28,634 bases of DNA, taken from NCBI GenBank assembly GCA_036397635.1, contig DASWIP010000093.1:1-28634 (forward strand), written 5' to 3'. Under the pieces are notes generated by a model, which did no database searches, was not told the DNA's origin, and saw only the letters and a list, made by a program, of their open reading frames with translations. This DNA is from DASWIP01 sp036397635 (lineage in GTDB: Bacteria; Actinomycetota; AC-67). The position numbers and the translations under genes were made by a program. Positions 22,160 through 28,634 of the stretch are shown piece after piece (position 1 is the stretch's first letter; each line of letters opens with the position of its first letter).

Positions 22160-22178
22160 CGAGGGCGCGCAGCCCTCG
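22160..22178 (-). promoter_or_regulatory. Hairpin abutting the pnp ribosome-binding site
   Basis: CGAGGGC-TGCGC-GCCCTCG on the minus strand is a perfect 7-bp stem with a 5-base loop. The last G of its 3' arm is the first base of the GAGGAGG site of pnp, so folding or protein binding here could control translation. Confidence 0.6.
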
Positions 22179-22287
22179 TCATCTGCCCGGCGCGGGGGAG
22201 TTCGATTGCCCGGCCAGTTGCCGGTTGTGAGCCTCAAGAGGGGCGTGCCCGCTTGCGTGCTCGCGACCGAAAACTGACCTACCTCCC

Positions 22288-22303
22288 CAGCCCCGCCGGG
22301 CTG
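22288..22303 (-). promoter_or_regulatory. Hairpin in the middle of the pnp leader
   Basis: CAGCCC-GGCG-GGGCTG is a perfect 6-bp stem with a tetraloop in the 230-base rpsO-pnp gap. No T run follows, so it is not a typical terminator. Confidence 0.5.
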
Positions 22304-22342
22304 CTTTCCAGGTTTTTCCTTCTCGCATCCTACCGCGGATAC

Positions 22343-22374
22343 GACTCGGGGGCGGATCATCCGCCCCCGGAGTC
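22343..22374 (-). terminator. Long hairpin directly after rpsO
   Basis: On the minus strand an 8-bp stem (GGGGGCGG/CCGCCCCC, loop ATGAT) is extended by GACTC/GAGTC with one bulged base, about 13 bp in all. It begins at the last base of the rpsO stop codon. No U tract follows, so it may act as a processing site or partial terminator between rpsO and pnp, as an RNase III-cut hairpin does in the E. coli pnp leader. Confidence 0.55.
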
Positions 22375-22643
22375 TAGCGCCTGATACCGAGTTTCTCGAT
22401 AATGCCCCGGTACTTCCGAACGTCCTGCTGAGAGATGTACTTCAGCAGGCGCCGACGCCGGCCCACCATCATCAGCAGCCCACGCCGCGAGTGATGGTCC
22501 TTGGGATTGGCCTTGAGGTGCTCGGTCAGGTGGTTGACCCGGGCGGTGAGCAGCGCAACCTGGACTTCCGCCGAACCGGTGTCGGTCTCATTGATGCGGA
22601 AGTCCTCGACGATGGGGCGTTTCTGCTCAGCCGTGAATGCCAT
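22374..22643 (-). CDS. rpsO: 30S ribosomal protein S15
   Basis: 89 residues, the normal length. S15 binds the 16S rRNA central domain early in small-subunit assembly. Signature stretches include ETDTGSAEVQVALLTARVNHLTEHLK and DHHSRRGLLMMVGRRRRLLKYI, with the conserved RNA-contacting H45-H46 and S47 region. The ATG at 22641-22643 lacks a ribosome-binding site. A promoter-like pair (22655-22683) would start transcription only a few bases upstream, suggesting an almost leaderless mRNA. That would exclude the S15 leader-pseudoknot autoregulation known in E. coli. Confidence 0.98.
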   Translation of the reverse strand: MAFTAEQKRPIVEDFRINETDTGSAEVQVALLTARVNHLTEHLKANPKDHHSRRGLLMMVGRRRRLLKYISQQDVRKYRGIIEKLGIRR

Positions 22644-22654
22644 AGGACCGGGGC

Positions 22655-22683
22655 AGGTTATCAGAGCAGATCAGGGCCAGCAA
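22655..22683 (-). promoter_or_regulatory. Promoter candidate for rpsO
   Basis: TTGCTG (22678-22683) and TAACCT (22655-22660) on the minus strand are 17 bases apart, overlapping the end of the antitoxin-like gene. The predicted start lies about 4-5 bases upstream of the rpsO ATG. Confidence 0.4.
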
Positions 22684-22937
22684 CGGGGCGCGAGAACCTC
22701 CTTCGGGACCTTGCCCTCGTACGGCATCGGCGGACCTTCTGACACCGTCCACGCCAGATCCGGATCGTCGTCGTAGGGGGCCTCCCCGAGCGCACGAATC
22801 TCCGCCAGCCCTTCGAGCTCGTCGATCAGTGCCCGCAACACCCGATCCACCATCTGGCTGTCCGGAAGATCCGCGAGCCGCCGGCATGCTTCGAGCAGCT
22901 GCTCGTCAACTGTCGTCGAGATACGCACACGAGACAC
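22671..22937 (-). CDS. Small ribbon-helix-helix antitoxin-like protein without a toxin
   Basis: 88 residues from the GTG at 22935-22937. An ATG at 22959-22961 would give 96. The GTG is preferred because a TATAGT -10 ends 7 bases before it and overlaps the earlier start. The N-terminus SRVRISTTVDEQLLEACRRL resembles the beta strand and first helix of ribbon-helix-helix antitoxins. The rest has an acidic helix (LRALIDELEGLAEI) and a WTVSEGPPMPYEGKVP tail that could bind a partner. No toxin gene is adjacent: ribF lies upstream and rpsO downstream. It could be an orphan antitoxin or an autonomous small DNA-binding regulator. Family call is tentative. Confidence 0.6.
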   Translation of the reverse strand: MSRVRISTTVDEQLLEACRRLADLPDSQMVDRVLRALIDELEGLAEIRALGEAPYDDDPDLAWTVSEGPPMPYEGKVPKEVLAPRCWP

Positions 22938-22944
22938 GCTACGA

Positions 22945-22950
22945 ACTATA
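22945..22950 (-). promoter_or_regulatory. -10 of the antitoxin-like gene
   Basis: TATAGT on the minus strand stands out in the GC-rich context and lies 7 bases upstream of the GTG at 22937, predicting a leaderless transcript. No good -35 is visible. Confidence 0.4.
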
Positions 22951-22979
22951 CGACGGTTCATGGCATAGCCCCGCGGCCA

Positions 22980-23918
22980 TCAACCTGCGAACCAGGCGCG
23001 CGCGTCGGCCACGTCGCGATCCATCTGGGCGACCAGGGCGTCGGCGTCGGGGAAGCGCTGCTCGTCGCGCAAGCGATGCAAGAACTCGACCTCTAGCACC
23101 TCGCCGTACAGGTCCTCGTCGAAGTCGAGGACGTGGACCTCGACGACGGGGTCGGTGCGCTGCTCGAACGTGGGATTGACTCCGACGTTGACGACGGCAG
23201 GCAGCGGTTCGCCGGCGCCGCGCCGCAGGACGCGCGCGACGTAGACCCCGAGCTTGGGCAGAAGCATCCGATCGGGGATCCTCAGGTTGGCGGTGGGGAA
23301 CCCGAGGCCCTTGCCGCGCGCGGCCCCCTTCTCGACGAAGCCCTCCAGCCGGTAGGGGTGATCCATCTCGGCGTTCGCGCGATCGACGTCGCCGTCGGCG
23401 AGGTGGCGGCGGATCAGGGTCGAGGAGACGACGTCCTCGACCGCGCCGGTCTGCATCTCGAACACGGTCACCTCGAACCCATGCTCGGCGCCGAGCGCCT
23501 GCAGCGTCTCGATCGTCCCGGCCCGCTTGTGCCCGAAGGTGAAGTTGGCGCCGACGACAGTGTGCACGCAGCGCAGCTCGTCGACGAGCACCGTCCGCAC
23601 GAACTCCTCGGGCGACAGGTGACGGAACACGTCGTCGAAGGTCATCACGACGAGAGCTTCCATGCCGAGCTGCTCGATCAGGCGCGCGCGCTGCGGCAAC
23701 GTCGACAGCAGCTGCGGCGCCTTGTCGGGTGCGATCACCTCGAGCGGGTGCCGGTCGAACGTGGCGACGGTCGGGACGGCTTCGTGCGTGCGCCCCAGAT
23801 CCACGACCGTGTGCATCAGCGCCTGATGGCCGCGGTGCACGCCGTCGAAGACCCCGATGGTGACCACCGACGGCCCGAAGTCCTCGGGCACCTCGTGCAG
23901 CCCGCGGTAGACCTTCAT
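22980..23918 (-). CDS. ribF: Bifunctional riboflavin kinase / FAD synthetase
   Basis: 312 residues from the ATG at 23916-23918, which overlaps the truB stop as ATGA. RibF phosphorylates riboflavin to FMN and adenylates FMN to FAD. The N-terminal adenylyltransferase domain has TIGVFDGVHRGH (20-31, with H28 and H31 of the HxGH motif) and SSTLIRRHLADGDV. The C-terminal kinase domain has KGLGFPTANLRI, the PTAN phosphate-binding motif, and PAVVNVGVNPTF. truB-ribF-rpsO is a standard order; here the small antitoxin-like gene is inserted before rpsO. Confidence 0.97.
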   Translation of the reverse strand: MKVYRGLHEVPEDFGPSVVTIGVFDGVHRGHQALMHTVVDLGRTHEAVPTVATFDRHPLEVIAPDKAPQLLSTLPQRARLIEQLGMEALVVMTFDDVFRHLSPEEFVRTVLVDELRCVHTVVGANFTFGHKRAGTIETLQALGAEHGFEVTVFEMQTGAVEDVVSSTLIRRHLADGDVDRANAEMDHPYRLEGFVEKGAARGKGLGFPTANLRIPDRMLLPKLGVYVARVLRRGAGEPLPAVVNVGVNPTFEQRTDPVVEVHVLDFDEDLYGEVLEVEFLHRLRDEQRFPDADALVAQMDRDVADARAWFAG

Positions 23919-24763
23919 GCCACCACGCACAGCGAACGCAGCTCCTCTCCCCTGTCCTCAGCCATCGCCACCAGACCGTCGGGCCCGAACACGGCGTAGG
24001 GACCGTCGAGACCGGCGGCCGGGAGCGGTTTGCCCTGGATCAACGCGCGCGCGCCGTCGACCCCGACGTCGTGGCGAGGATACCCGCTGACGGCCTCGGC
24101 CATCGGCGCGAGCTGCTCGGGTGTCACCGCGTCGAGCGGCACGGCGACGGCGAGCGCATACGGCCCGACGCGCGTGCGCCGCAGGGCCGTCAGGTGCGCA
24201 CCGACGCCGAGCGCATCGCCCAGATCCGCCGCCAGCGTGCGGATGTAGGTGCCTCGCGAGCACACCACCCGCAAGCTCGCGCGCGCGTGCGGCCCCGACT
24301 CGAAGCCCATCAGGTCGAGCGCGTGAACGGTCACGCGGCGTGGTGCGCGCTCGACCTCCTCGCCGCGCCTCGCCTTCTTGTAGAGCCGCTCACCGCCGAT
24401 CTTGACCGCGCTGACCATGGGCGGCACCTGATCGATCTCGCCGGTGAACCGCGGCAGCAGCGCGCGCACATCCTGCTCGGTCACCGCCGAGGCGTCGGCT
24501 TCGCCGGTCACGTCGCCTTCGGCGTCCTGTGTGCTCGTGCGCAGGCCCAGGATCGCGTCGGCCTCGTACTCCTTCTCGTGCGCCTCGAGGAAGCGCAGCA
24601 ACCGGGTCCCGCGGCCGACGCCGATCAGCAGGATGCCGGTCGCGGCGGGATCCAGCGTCCCCGCATGTCCGATGCGGCGCTCACCCAGCGCGCGGCGCAG
24701 GCGCGCGATCACGTCGTGGGAGGTCATCCCCGCAGGCTTGTCCACGACGACGAATCCGTTCAC
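23915..24763 (-). CDS. truB: tRNA pseudouridine-55 synthase
   Basis: 282 residues from the GTG at 24761-24763, overlapping the nrnA stop as GTGA. TruB converts U55 of tRNA to pseudouridine. The catalytic motif GHAGTLDPAATG holds the nucleophile D38, preceded by the usual VDKPAGMTSHDV start. VPPMVSAVKIGGERLYKKAR and CSRGTYIRTLAADLG are further conserved blocks, and a PUA-like C-terminal domain follows. Start choice is fixed by the N-terminal motif. Confidence 0.97.
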   Translation of the reverse strand: MNGFVVVDKPAGMTSHDVIARLRRALGERRIGHAGTLDPAATGILLIGVGRGTRLLRFLEAHEKEYEADAILGLRTSTQDAEGDVTGEADASAVTEQDVRALLPRFTGEIDQVPPMVSAVKIGGERLYKKARRGEEVERAPRRVTVHALDLMGFESGPHARASLRVVCSRGTYIRTLAADLGDALGVGAHLTALRRTRVGPYALAVAVPLDAVTPEQLAPMAEAVSGYPRHDVGVDGARALIQGKPLPAAGLDGPYAVFGPDGLVAMAEDRGEELRSLCVVA

Positions 24764-25737
24764 CGTCGCAGCGCGGTTACGATCTGCTCGGCGATGACGG
24801 CGGGATCCTGCTGGTCCGAGGTGTAACCCGCGGCCAGCGCGTGCCCGCCGCCTCCCTGTGCGCTGCAGAACGCACCCACGTCCGTGGAGCCTTTCGATCG
24901 CATCGACACCTTCCACGCGCCGTCGTCGTGCTGCTTGACCAGCGCGGCGACATCGGCGACGTCGGCGGTGCGGATCAGGTCGATCATCGCGTCGGTGTCT
25001 TCCATCTCGCACCCGGCCTTCACCAGGTCCTGTTGCGAGAACCACGACCACACCATCTTCGCCTCGGGCCGATGTGTGAGCCGGTCGAGCACGACCGACG
25101 CCAGCCTCAGGTAGCCGACCGGGTGCGTGTCGTAGATGATCCGTCCGATGTCGTCCTGGGGGACGCCGTGCGAGAGCAGGTCTGCGGCCACCTGGTGCAC
25201 CGACGGGGTCGTGTTGCGGTACTTGAACTGCCCGGTGTCGGTGACCAGCCCGACGTACAGACACGTCGCGATGTCACGATCCAGCTTCGCGCCCAGCCGT
25301 CCGAGCAGCTCGTGCACCAGCACCGCGCTGGCCGCAGACTCGGGATCGATCAGGTTCACGGTGCCGAAGTGATCGTTGGATGCGTGATGGTCCACGACCA
25401 CCAGCGCCCCGGCCGCGCGCGCGTTCGGTTCGAGGCTGCCGAGCCGGTCCAGCGATCCGGCATCGAAGGTGGCCATCAGCGGCGGCGCCTCGTCGACCTG
25501 CTCGGGGGGAACCAGCAGATCGAGACCGGCCAGGAAGTCATACTGCCGCGGAGGCGAGAACGGCTTGGATCCCCACGAGGCCGTGACCTGCACCCCGCGC
25601 GCGCGCAGCGCCAGCCCGAGTGCGAGCATCGATCCGAGGGCGTCACCGTCGGGCCCGACGTGACAGGCGAGCGCGACCCGGTCGGCTTGCTCGAAGGCCG
25701 CCACCGCCGCGCCCCATTCGGTCTCGGGGATGCTCAA
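24760..25737 (-). CDS. nrnA: DHH/DHHA1 phosphoesterase, NrnA-type
   Basis: 325 residues. It hydrolyses short oligoribonucleotides and/or 3'-phosphoadenosine phosphate; some relatives degrade the pApA product of c-di-AMP. Metal-binding motifs are CHVGPDGDALGS (H26, D30, D32), D92 in MATFDAG, the DHH triad at 116-118 in VVDHHASND, and D167 in TDTGQF. The DHHA1 substrate loop GGGGHALAAG is near residue 304. The start is a TTG at 25735-25737, supported by AAGGAGG four bases upstream and by the TTGA overlap with the rbfA stop. The rbfA-nrnA-truB order is common in Actinomycetota. Confidence 0.95.
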   Translation of the reverse strand: MSIPETEWGAAVAAFEQADRVALACHVGPDGDALGSMLALGLALRARGVQVTASWGSKPFSPPRQYDFLAGLDLLVPPEQVDEAPPLMATFDAGSLDRLGSLEPNARAAGALVVVDHHASNDHFGTVNLIDPESAASAVLVHELLGRLGAKLDRDIATCLYVGLVTDTGQFKYRNTTPSVHQVAADLLSHGVPQDDIGRIIYDTHPVGYLRLASVVLDRLTHRPEAKMVWSWFSQQDLVKAGCEMEDTDAMIDLIRTADVADVAALVKQHDDGAWKVSMRSKGSTDVGAFCSAQGGGGHALAAGYTSDQQDPAVIAEQIVTALRR

Positions 25738-26093
25738 TGGTCCTCCTTGTGCAGGTCGCGGATGAGCTGGTCGATGCGGTCGACGCGCTCGGGCACCGGA
25801 TCCTCGAGCAGCTCCAGCGTTGGCGTGTACCGCAGCCGCACCTGCTGCGCGATCACCGAGCGCAGGTGTTTGGTCGCCCGCTGCATCGCGTCACGCGTCG
25901 CTGCCTGCACGACCTCTTCCCCGAGCACCGTGTAGTACGCCTTCGCGTGCCGCAGGTCGGGCGCCATCGTGACCTCGGTGATGGTCACGTACCCCAGGCC
26001 CGGGTCGCGAAGGCGCTCGACCTCCTCGGCCAGCACCTGCTTGATCTGCGCGCGCACGCGTTCGGCGCGTGGATACGCCCGCGGTGCCGTCAT
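25734..26093 (-). CDS. rbfA: Ribosome-binding factor A
   Basis: 119 residues from the ATG at 26091-26093, supported by GGAGGACCG and the ATGA overlap with the ylxP stop. RbfA helps late maturation of the 30S subunit and 16S 5' end. It is a single KH-like domain with RVRAQIKQVLAEEVERLRDPGLGYVTITEV, DLRHAKAYYTVLG and LRYTPTLELLEDP, all typical. The short C-terminus ends just past the fold. It lies in the conserved infB-ylxP-rbfA order. Confidence 0.95.
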   Translation of the reverse strand: MTAPRAYPRAERVRAQIKQVLAEEVERLRDPGLGYVTITEVTMAPDLRHAKAYYTVLGEEVVQAATRDAMQRATKHLRSVIAQQVRLRYTPTLELLEDPVPERVDRIDQLIRDLHKEDH

Positions 26094-26386
26094 CGGTCCT
26101 CCGGTGAGATCACATCGATGAATGTGTCGAGCAGCTCCACCCCGGGATGGGTCTCGACGTGCCTTCCGACCTCGTTGAGCACCTTGCGCGCGTGGAACGA
26201 GGTCGGCGCGATGATCGATACACCTACCGCCGCCCGCTGCCGCAGGTCCTGATGATCGACCTCGCCGACCGCGCAGCGGAACTTCTGATGCAACAAAGCC
26301 TGCAACGAACGCACCACCGATCGCTTGTCCTTCAACGAGGTCGCATCGGGGATCCGGAGGTCGTACCGGGCGTACCCCACGAACAT
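26090..26386 (-). CDS. ylxP: YlxP / DUF503 family protein
   Basis: 98 residues from the ATG at 26384-26386. A TTG two codons upstream is the alternative; neither has a strong ribosome-binding site, so coupling to infB (stop 12 bases upstream) is likely. The family signature is clear: an initial beta strand with DLRIPDATSLKDKRSVVRSLQALLHQKF and then VGEVDHQDLRQRAAVGVSII. The family is small, widely conserved between infB and rbfA in Gram-positive bacteria, and has been linked to 30S assembly, though the role is not settled. Confidence 0.92.
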   Translation of the reverse strand: MFVGYARYDLRIPDATSLKDKRSVVRSLQALLHQKFRCAVGEVDHQDLRQRAAVGVSIIAPTSFHARKVLNEVGRHVETHPGVELLDTFIDVISPEDR

Positions 26387-26398
26387 CGACAACCCGGC

Positions 26399-28634
26399 CT
26401 ACGTGCGCGGGATCTCGCGCACCTCGTAGAACTCGATCGAGTCCCCCTCCTTGATATCGGCGAAGTTCTCCAAGCCGATACCGCATTCGTACCCGGCTTG
26501 AACCTCCTTCACCGCATCCTTGAAACGGAACAGCGACGAGCACACCGTGTCGATCACGATCACGTTGTCCCGCAGCAAGCGCACCTTCGCCCCGCGTTGG
26601 GCCACGCCCTCTTCGACGTGGGACCCGGCGATGACGCCGATCGAGGAGCCGCGGAACACCTGCCGCACCTCGGCGCGGCCGAGCTGCACTTCCTGGAACA
26701 CCGGCCTGAGCATGCCCTTGAGCGCCGCCTCGATGTCCTCGATCAGCTTGTAGATGATCTGGTAGAGCCGGATCTCGACGCCTTCTCGCTCGGCGAGCGC
26801 GCGCGCGGCCGGCGCGGGCCGAACGTTGAACCCGGCGATGATCGCGCCCGACGCCGCGGCGAGGGTGACGTCGTTCTCGTTGATCCCGCCGACAGCGCGG
26901 TGCAGCACGCGCACTGCCACGTCTTCGACTTTGAGCTTCTCAAGCGCGTCCTGGATCGCTTCCAGGGAGCCCTGCACGTCGGCCTTGAGAACGATCAGCA
27001 GTTCCTGGAGCTCGCCCTCCACGACCTTCTCGAACACGTCCTCCAGGGTGACGCGGCGGCGCGAGACGAGCTCCGCCGCGCGCTTGCGGCTCGCGCGGTC
27101 GTTGGCGGTCTGGCGCGCGCGCCGCTCGTCGGCGTAGACGCGGAACTCGTCCCCGGCTTCGGGCACGCTGTCGAACCCAAGCACCTGCCCCGGCGTTCCC
27201 GGCCCCGCCTCCGTCAGATCCTGGCCGACATCGTCGAGCATCGCGCGCACGCGCGCCCACGCCGTGCCGCACGCCAATGTGTCCCCCTTGCGCAGCGTGC
27301 CGCGCTCCACCAGCACGGTCGCGACCGGGCCGCGGCCCTTGTCCAGGTGAGCCTCGATCACCACCCCGCGCGCCGGCGCCTCCGGGTTCGCCTTCAGGTC
27401 CTGGATGTCGGCGACGAGCAGCAGCATCTCGAGCAGCTGGTCGATGTTGGTCCCCTGCTTGGCCGAGATGTCAACGAACACCGTGCTGCCGCCCCACTCT
27501 TCGGGGATCAGCTCGTGCTCGGTGAGCTGCTGTCGCACCCGCGACGGGTCGGCGCCTTCCTTATCGATCTTGTTCACGGCCACCACGATCGGGACCTCGG
27601 CGGCTTTGGCGTGGTTGAGCGCCTCGATCGTCTGTGGCTTCACGCCGTCGTCGGCCGCGACGACGAGCACCGCGATATCCGTCGCCTTGGCGCCGCGCGC
27701 GCGCATCTGCGTGAACGCTTCGTGGCCGGGCGTGTCGATGAAGGTGATCGCGCGATCGTTCTTGCGGACCTGGTAGGCACCGATGTGCTGGGTGATGCCA
27801 CCAGCCTCTTCAGCGACCACATCGGTCTGCCGGATCTTGTCGAGCAGCAACGTCTTCCCGTGATCGACGTGACCCATGACCGTGATCACCGGTGGCCGCG
27901 GCTTCAACGCTTCCTCGTCATCGACCTCTTCCTCGCCCGCCTCGACCAATTCGTCGTCGGGCGAGACGACCGTGACGACGTAGCCGTAGTCGCTGCCGAC
28001 CAGCTCCGCGGCGTCATCGGTGAGCGACTGCGCAACCGTGTAGGTCTCGCCGAGCAGGAAGAGCTTCTTGATGATCTCGGCCGGCGGGGTCGGCTGCCCG
28101 CGCGCCTCCTCGAGCTTCGCGGCGAGGCCCTGGACGGTGATCCCGCGGTGGACGATCAAGGGCGTGCCTGGCTCCGCTCCGTCGCCGGCTGCGGCCACCG
28201 CCGGCTCGGGCACCGCAGCGGGCGCAGGCACGCGCTCGGCGGACGGACGCGACCCGGGCACGCGCTCGGCGGACGGACGCGACCCGGGCACGCGCTCGGC
28301 GGACGGACGCGACCCGGGCGCGCGCTCGGCGGACGGACGCGACCCGGGCGCACGCTCGGCGGACGGACGCTCGGCACTTGGTCGCGGCGCAGGCGCACGC
28401 TCCGCGCTCGGACGCGGCGCAGGCGCACGCTCGGCGCTTGGTCGCTCGGCGCTCGGTCGCTCCGCGCTCGGACGTTCCGCCGCGGTGCGCTCGGCCGCGG
28501 TGCGCTCGGCCGAAGGTCTGGCAACGGTTCGCTCGCGCGGCGCGCGCACAGGCGGCGCCTTCGCGATCAGTTGGGCCAGCCCACCCTTCTCCTTTGCGTC
28601 GAGCAGCTTGAGGACGACCCCTTCCTCGACGGTA
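26399..28634 (-). CDS. infB: Translation initiation factor IF-2 (5' part outside the window)
   Basis: Partial: the frame stays open to the window edge, so the true start is beyond 28634. About 744 residues are present. The first visible residues (TVEEGVVLKLLDAKEK) look like the end of an IF2_N domain. A repetitive PSAER-rich linker of about 100 residues follows, then the core. G-domain motifs are VMGHVDHGKT, the switch region EEAGGITQHIGAYQV, DTPGHEAF and NKIDK. Domain II, domain III and the C-terminal fMet-tRNA-binding domain complete the protein up to the TAG at 26399-26401. IF-2 places initiator tRNA on the ribosome. An in-frame GTG at 28549 is not the start, because upstream codons continue the conserved sequence. 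Confidence 0.97.
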   Translation of the reverse strand, partial: TVEEGVVLKLLDAKEKGGLAQLIAKAPPVRAPRERTVARPSAERTAAERTAAERPSAERPSAERPSAERAPAPRPSAERAPAPRPSAERPSAERAPGSRPSAERAPGSRPSAERVPGSRPSAERVPGSRPSAERVPAPAAVPEPAVAAAGDGAEPGTPLIVHRGITVQGLAAKLEEARGQPTPPAEIIKKLFLLGETYTVAQSLTDDAAELVGSDYGYVVTVVSPDDELVEAGEEEVDDEEALKPRPPVITVMGHVDHGKTLLLDKIRQTDVVAEEAGGITQHIGAYQVRKNDRAITFIDTPGHEAFTQMRARGAKATDIAVLVVAADDGVKPQTIEALNHAKAAEVPIVVAVNKIDKEGADPSRVRQQLTEHELIPEEWGGSTVFVDISAKQGTNIDQLLEMLLLVADIQDLKANPEAPARGVVIEAHLDKGRGPVATVLVERGTLRKGDTLACGTAWARVRAMLDDVGQDLTEAGPGTPGQVLGFDSVPEAGDEFRVYADERRARQTANDRASRKRAAELVSRRRVTLEDVFEKVVEGELQELLIVLKADVQGSLEAIQDALEKLKVEDVAVRVLHRAVGGINENDVTLAAASGAIIAGFNVRPAPAARALAEREGVEIRLYQIIYKLIEDIEAALKGMLRPVFQEVQLGRAEVRQVFRGSSIGVIAGSHVEEGVAQRGAKVRLLRDNVIVIDTVCSSLFRFKDAVKEVQAGYECGIGLENFADIKEGDSIEFYEVREIPRT
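28231..28370 (-). repeat. Four to five 30-bp tandem units in infB encoding RPSAER(A/V)PGS
   Basis: Units at 28231-28260, 28261-28290, 28291-28320 and 28321-28350 differ by one base at the unit end; a fifth partial unit spans 28351-28370. Each encodes ten residues. The near identity at DNA level, including third positions, shows recent expansion or homogenisation. Confidence 0.95.
28371..28515 (-). repeat. Older, degenerate PSAER/TAAER repeats of the infB linker
   Basis: Upstream in the gene, the linker continues as ten-residue RPSAERAPAP units (two copies) and then five-residue PSAER or TAAER units encoded by 15-bp repeats. DNA identity is lower than in the adjacent 30-bp array. The result is a disordered, alternating acidic-basic linker between the IF2_N and G domains. 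Confidence 0.8.

Overview
The window is a chromosomal backbone segment from a very GC-rich bacterium, most probably a deep-branching or uncultured member of the Actinomycetota. That placement is inferred from gene content, codon use and gene order; no rRNA is present. Nearly every gene lies on the minus strand, so transcription runs from position 28634 towards position 1. No tRNA, rRNA, insertion sequence, phage gene or CRISPR array was seen.

In the direction of transcription, the first block (28634-22374) is the translation and RNA-maturation cluster infB (5' end cut by the window edge), ylxP, rbfA, nrnA, truB, ribF, a small antitoxin-like gene and rpsO. Most of these genes are joined by 4-base stop/start overlaps. 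Next come pnp with a long hairpin-rich leader, an M16 peptidase and dapB (22373-17734). An accessory stretch follows (17737-13572): a RimB-like aspartic protease, a RimK-type ATP-grasp ligase, an M14-family zinc deacylase/desuccinylase, a double-length ThyX-like protein, and a 45-codon gene that is the only supported plus-strand gene. The backbone then resumes with dapA, ftsK, a RodZ-like gene, pgsA, cinA, thpR, recA, recX, rny and spoVS. The last two genes, hppD and hmgA, convert 4-hydroxyphenylpyruvate through homogentisate to maleylacetoacetate, i.e. tyrosine catabolism in an aerobe.

The order infB-ylxP-rbfA-truB-ribF-rpsO-pnp-M16-dap genes-ftsK-rodZ-pgsA-cinA-recA-rny-spoVS closely follows the Bacillus subtilis order. 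The recA-recX pair and the dapB-thyX-dapA neighbourhood recall Mycobacterium tuberculosis. RNase Y and SpoVS are present, while the RNase J gene that often sits beside dapA is absent from this window.

The signals most worth following are these. (i) A 32-bp sequence is repeated three times at the cinA/thpR junction and builds two 11-codon mini-cistrons chained by 4-base stop/start overlaps. (ii) The recX-rny gap holds a promoter-like sequence, a composite hairpin and an intrinsic terminator, which could be a small RNA or an attenuator. (iii) The ThyX-like protein is duplicated and neither half keeps an intact signature motif. (iv) The 45-codon gene has a strong ribosome-binding site and no recognised family. 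(v) The rimB-rimK-M14 module lies inside the lysine/cell-wall gene neighbourhood. Several genes also appear to have leaderless or almost leaderless transcripts.
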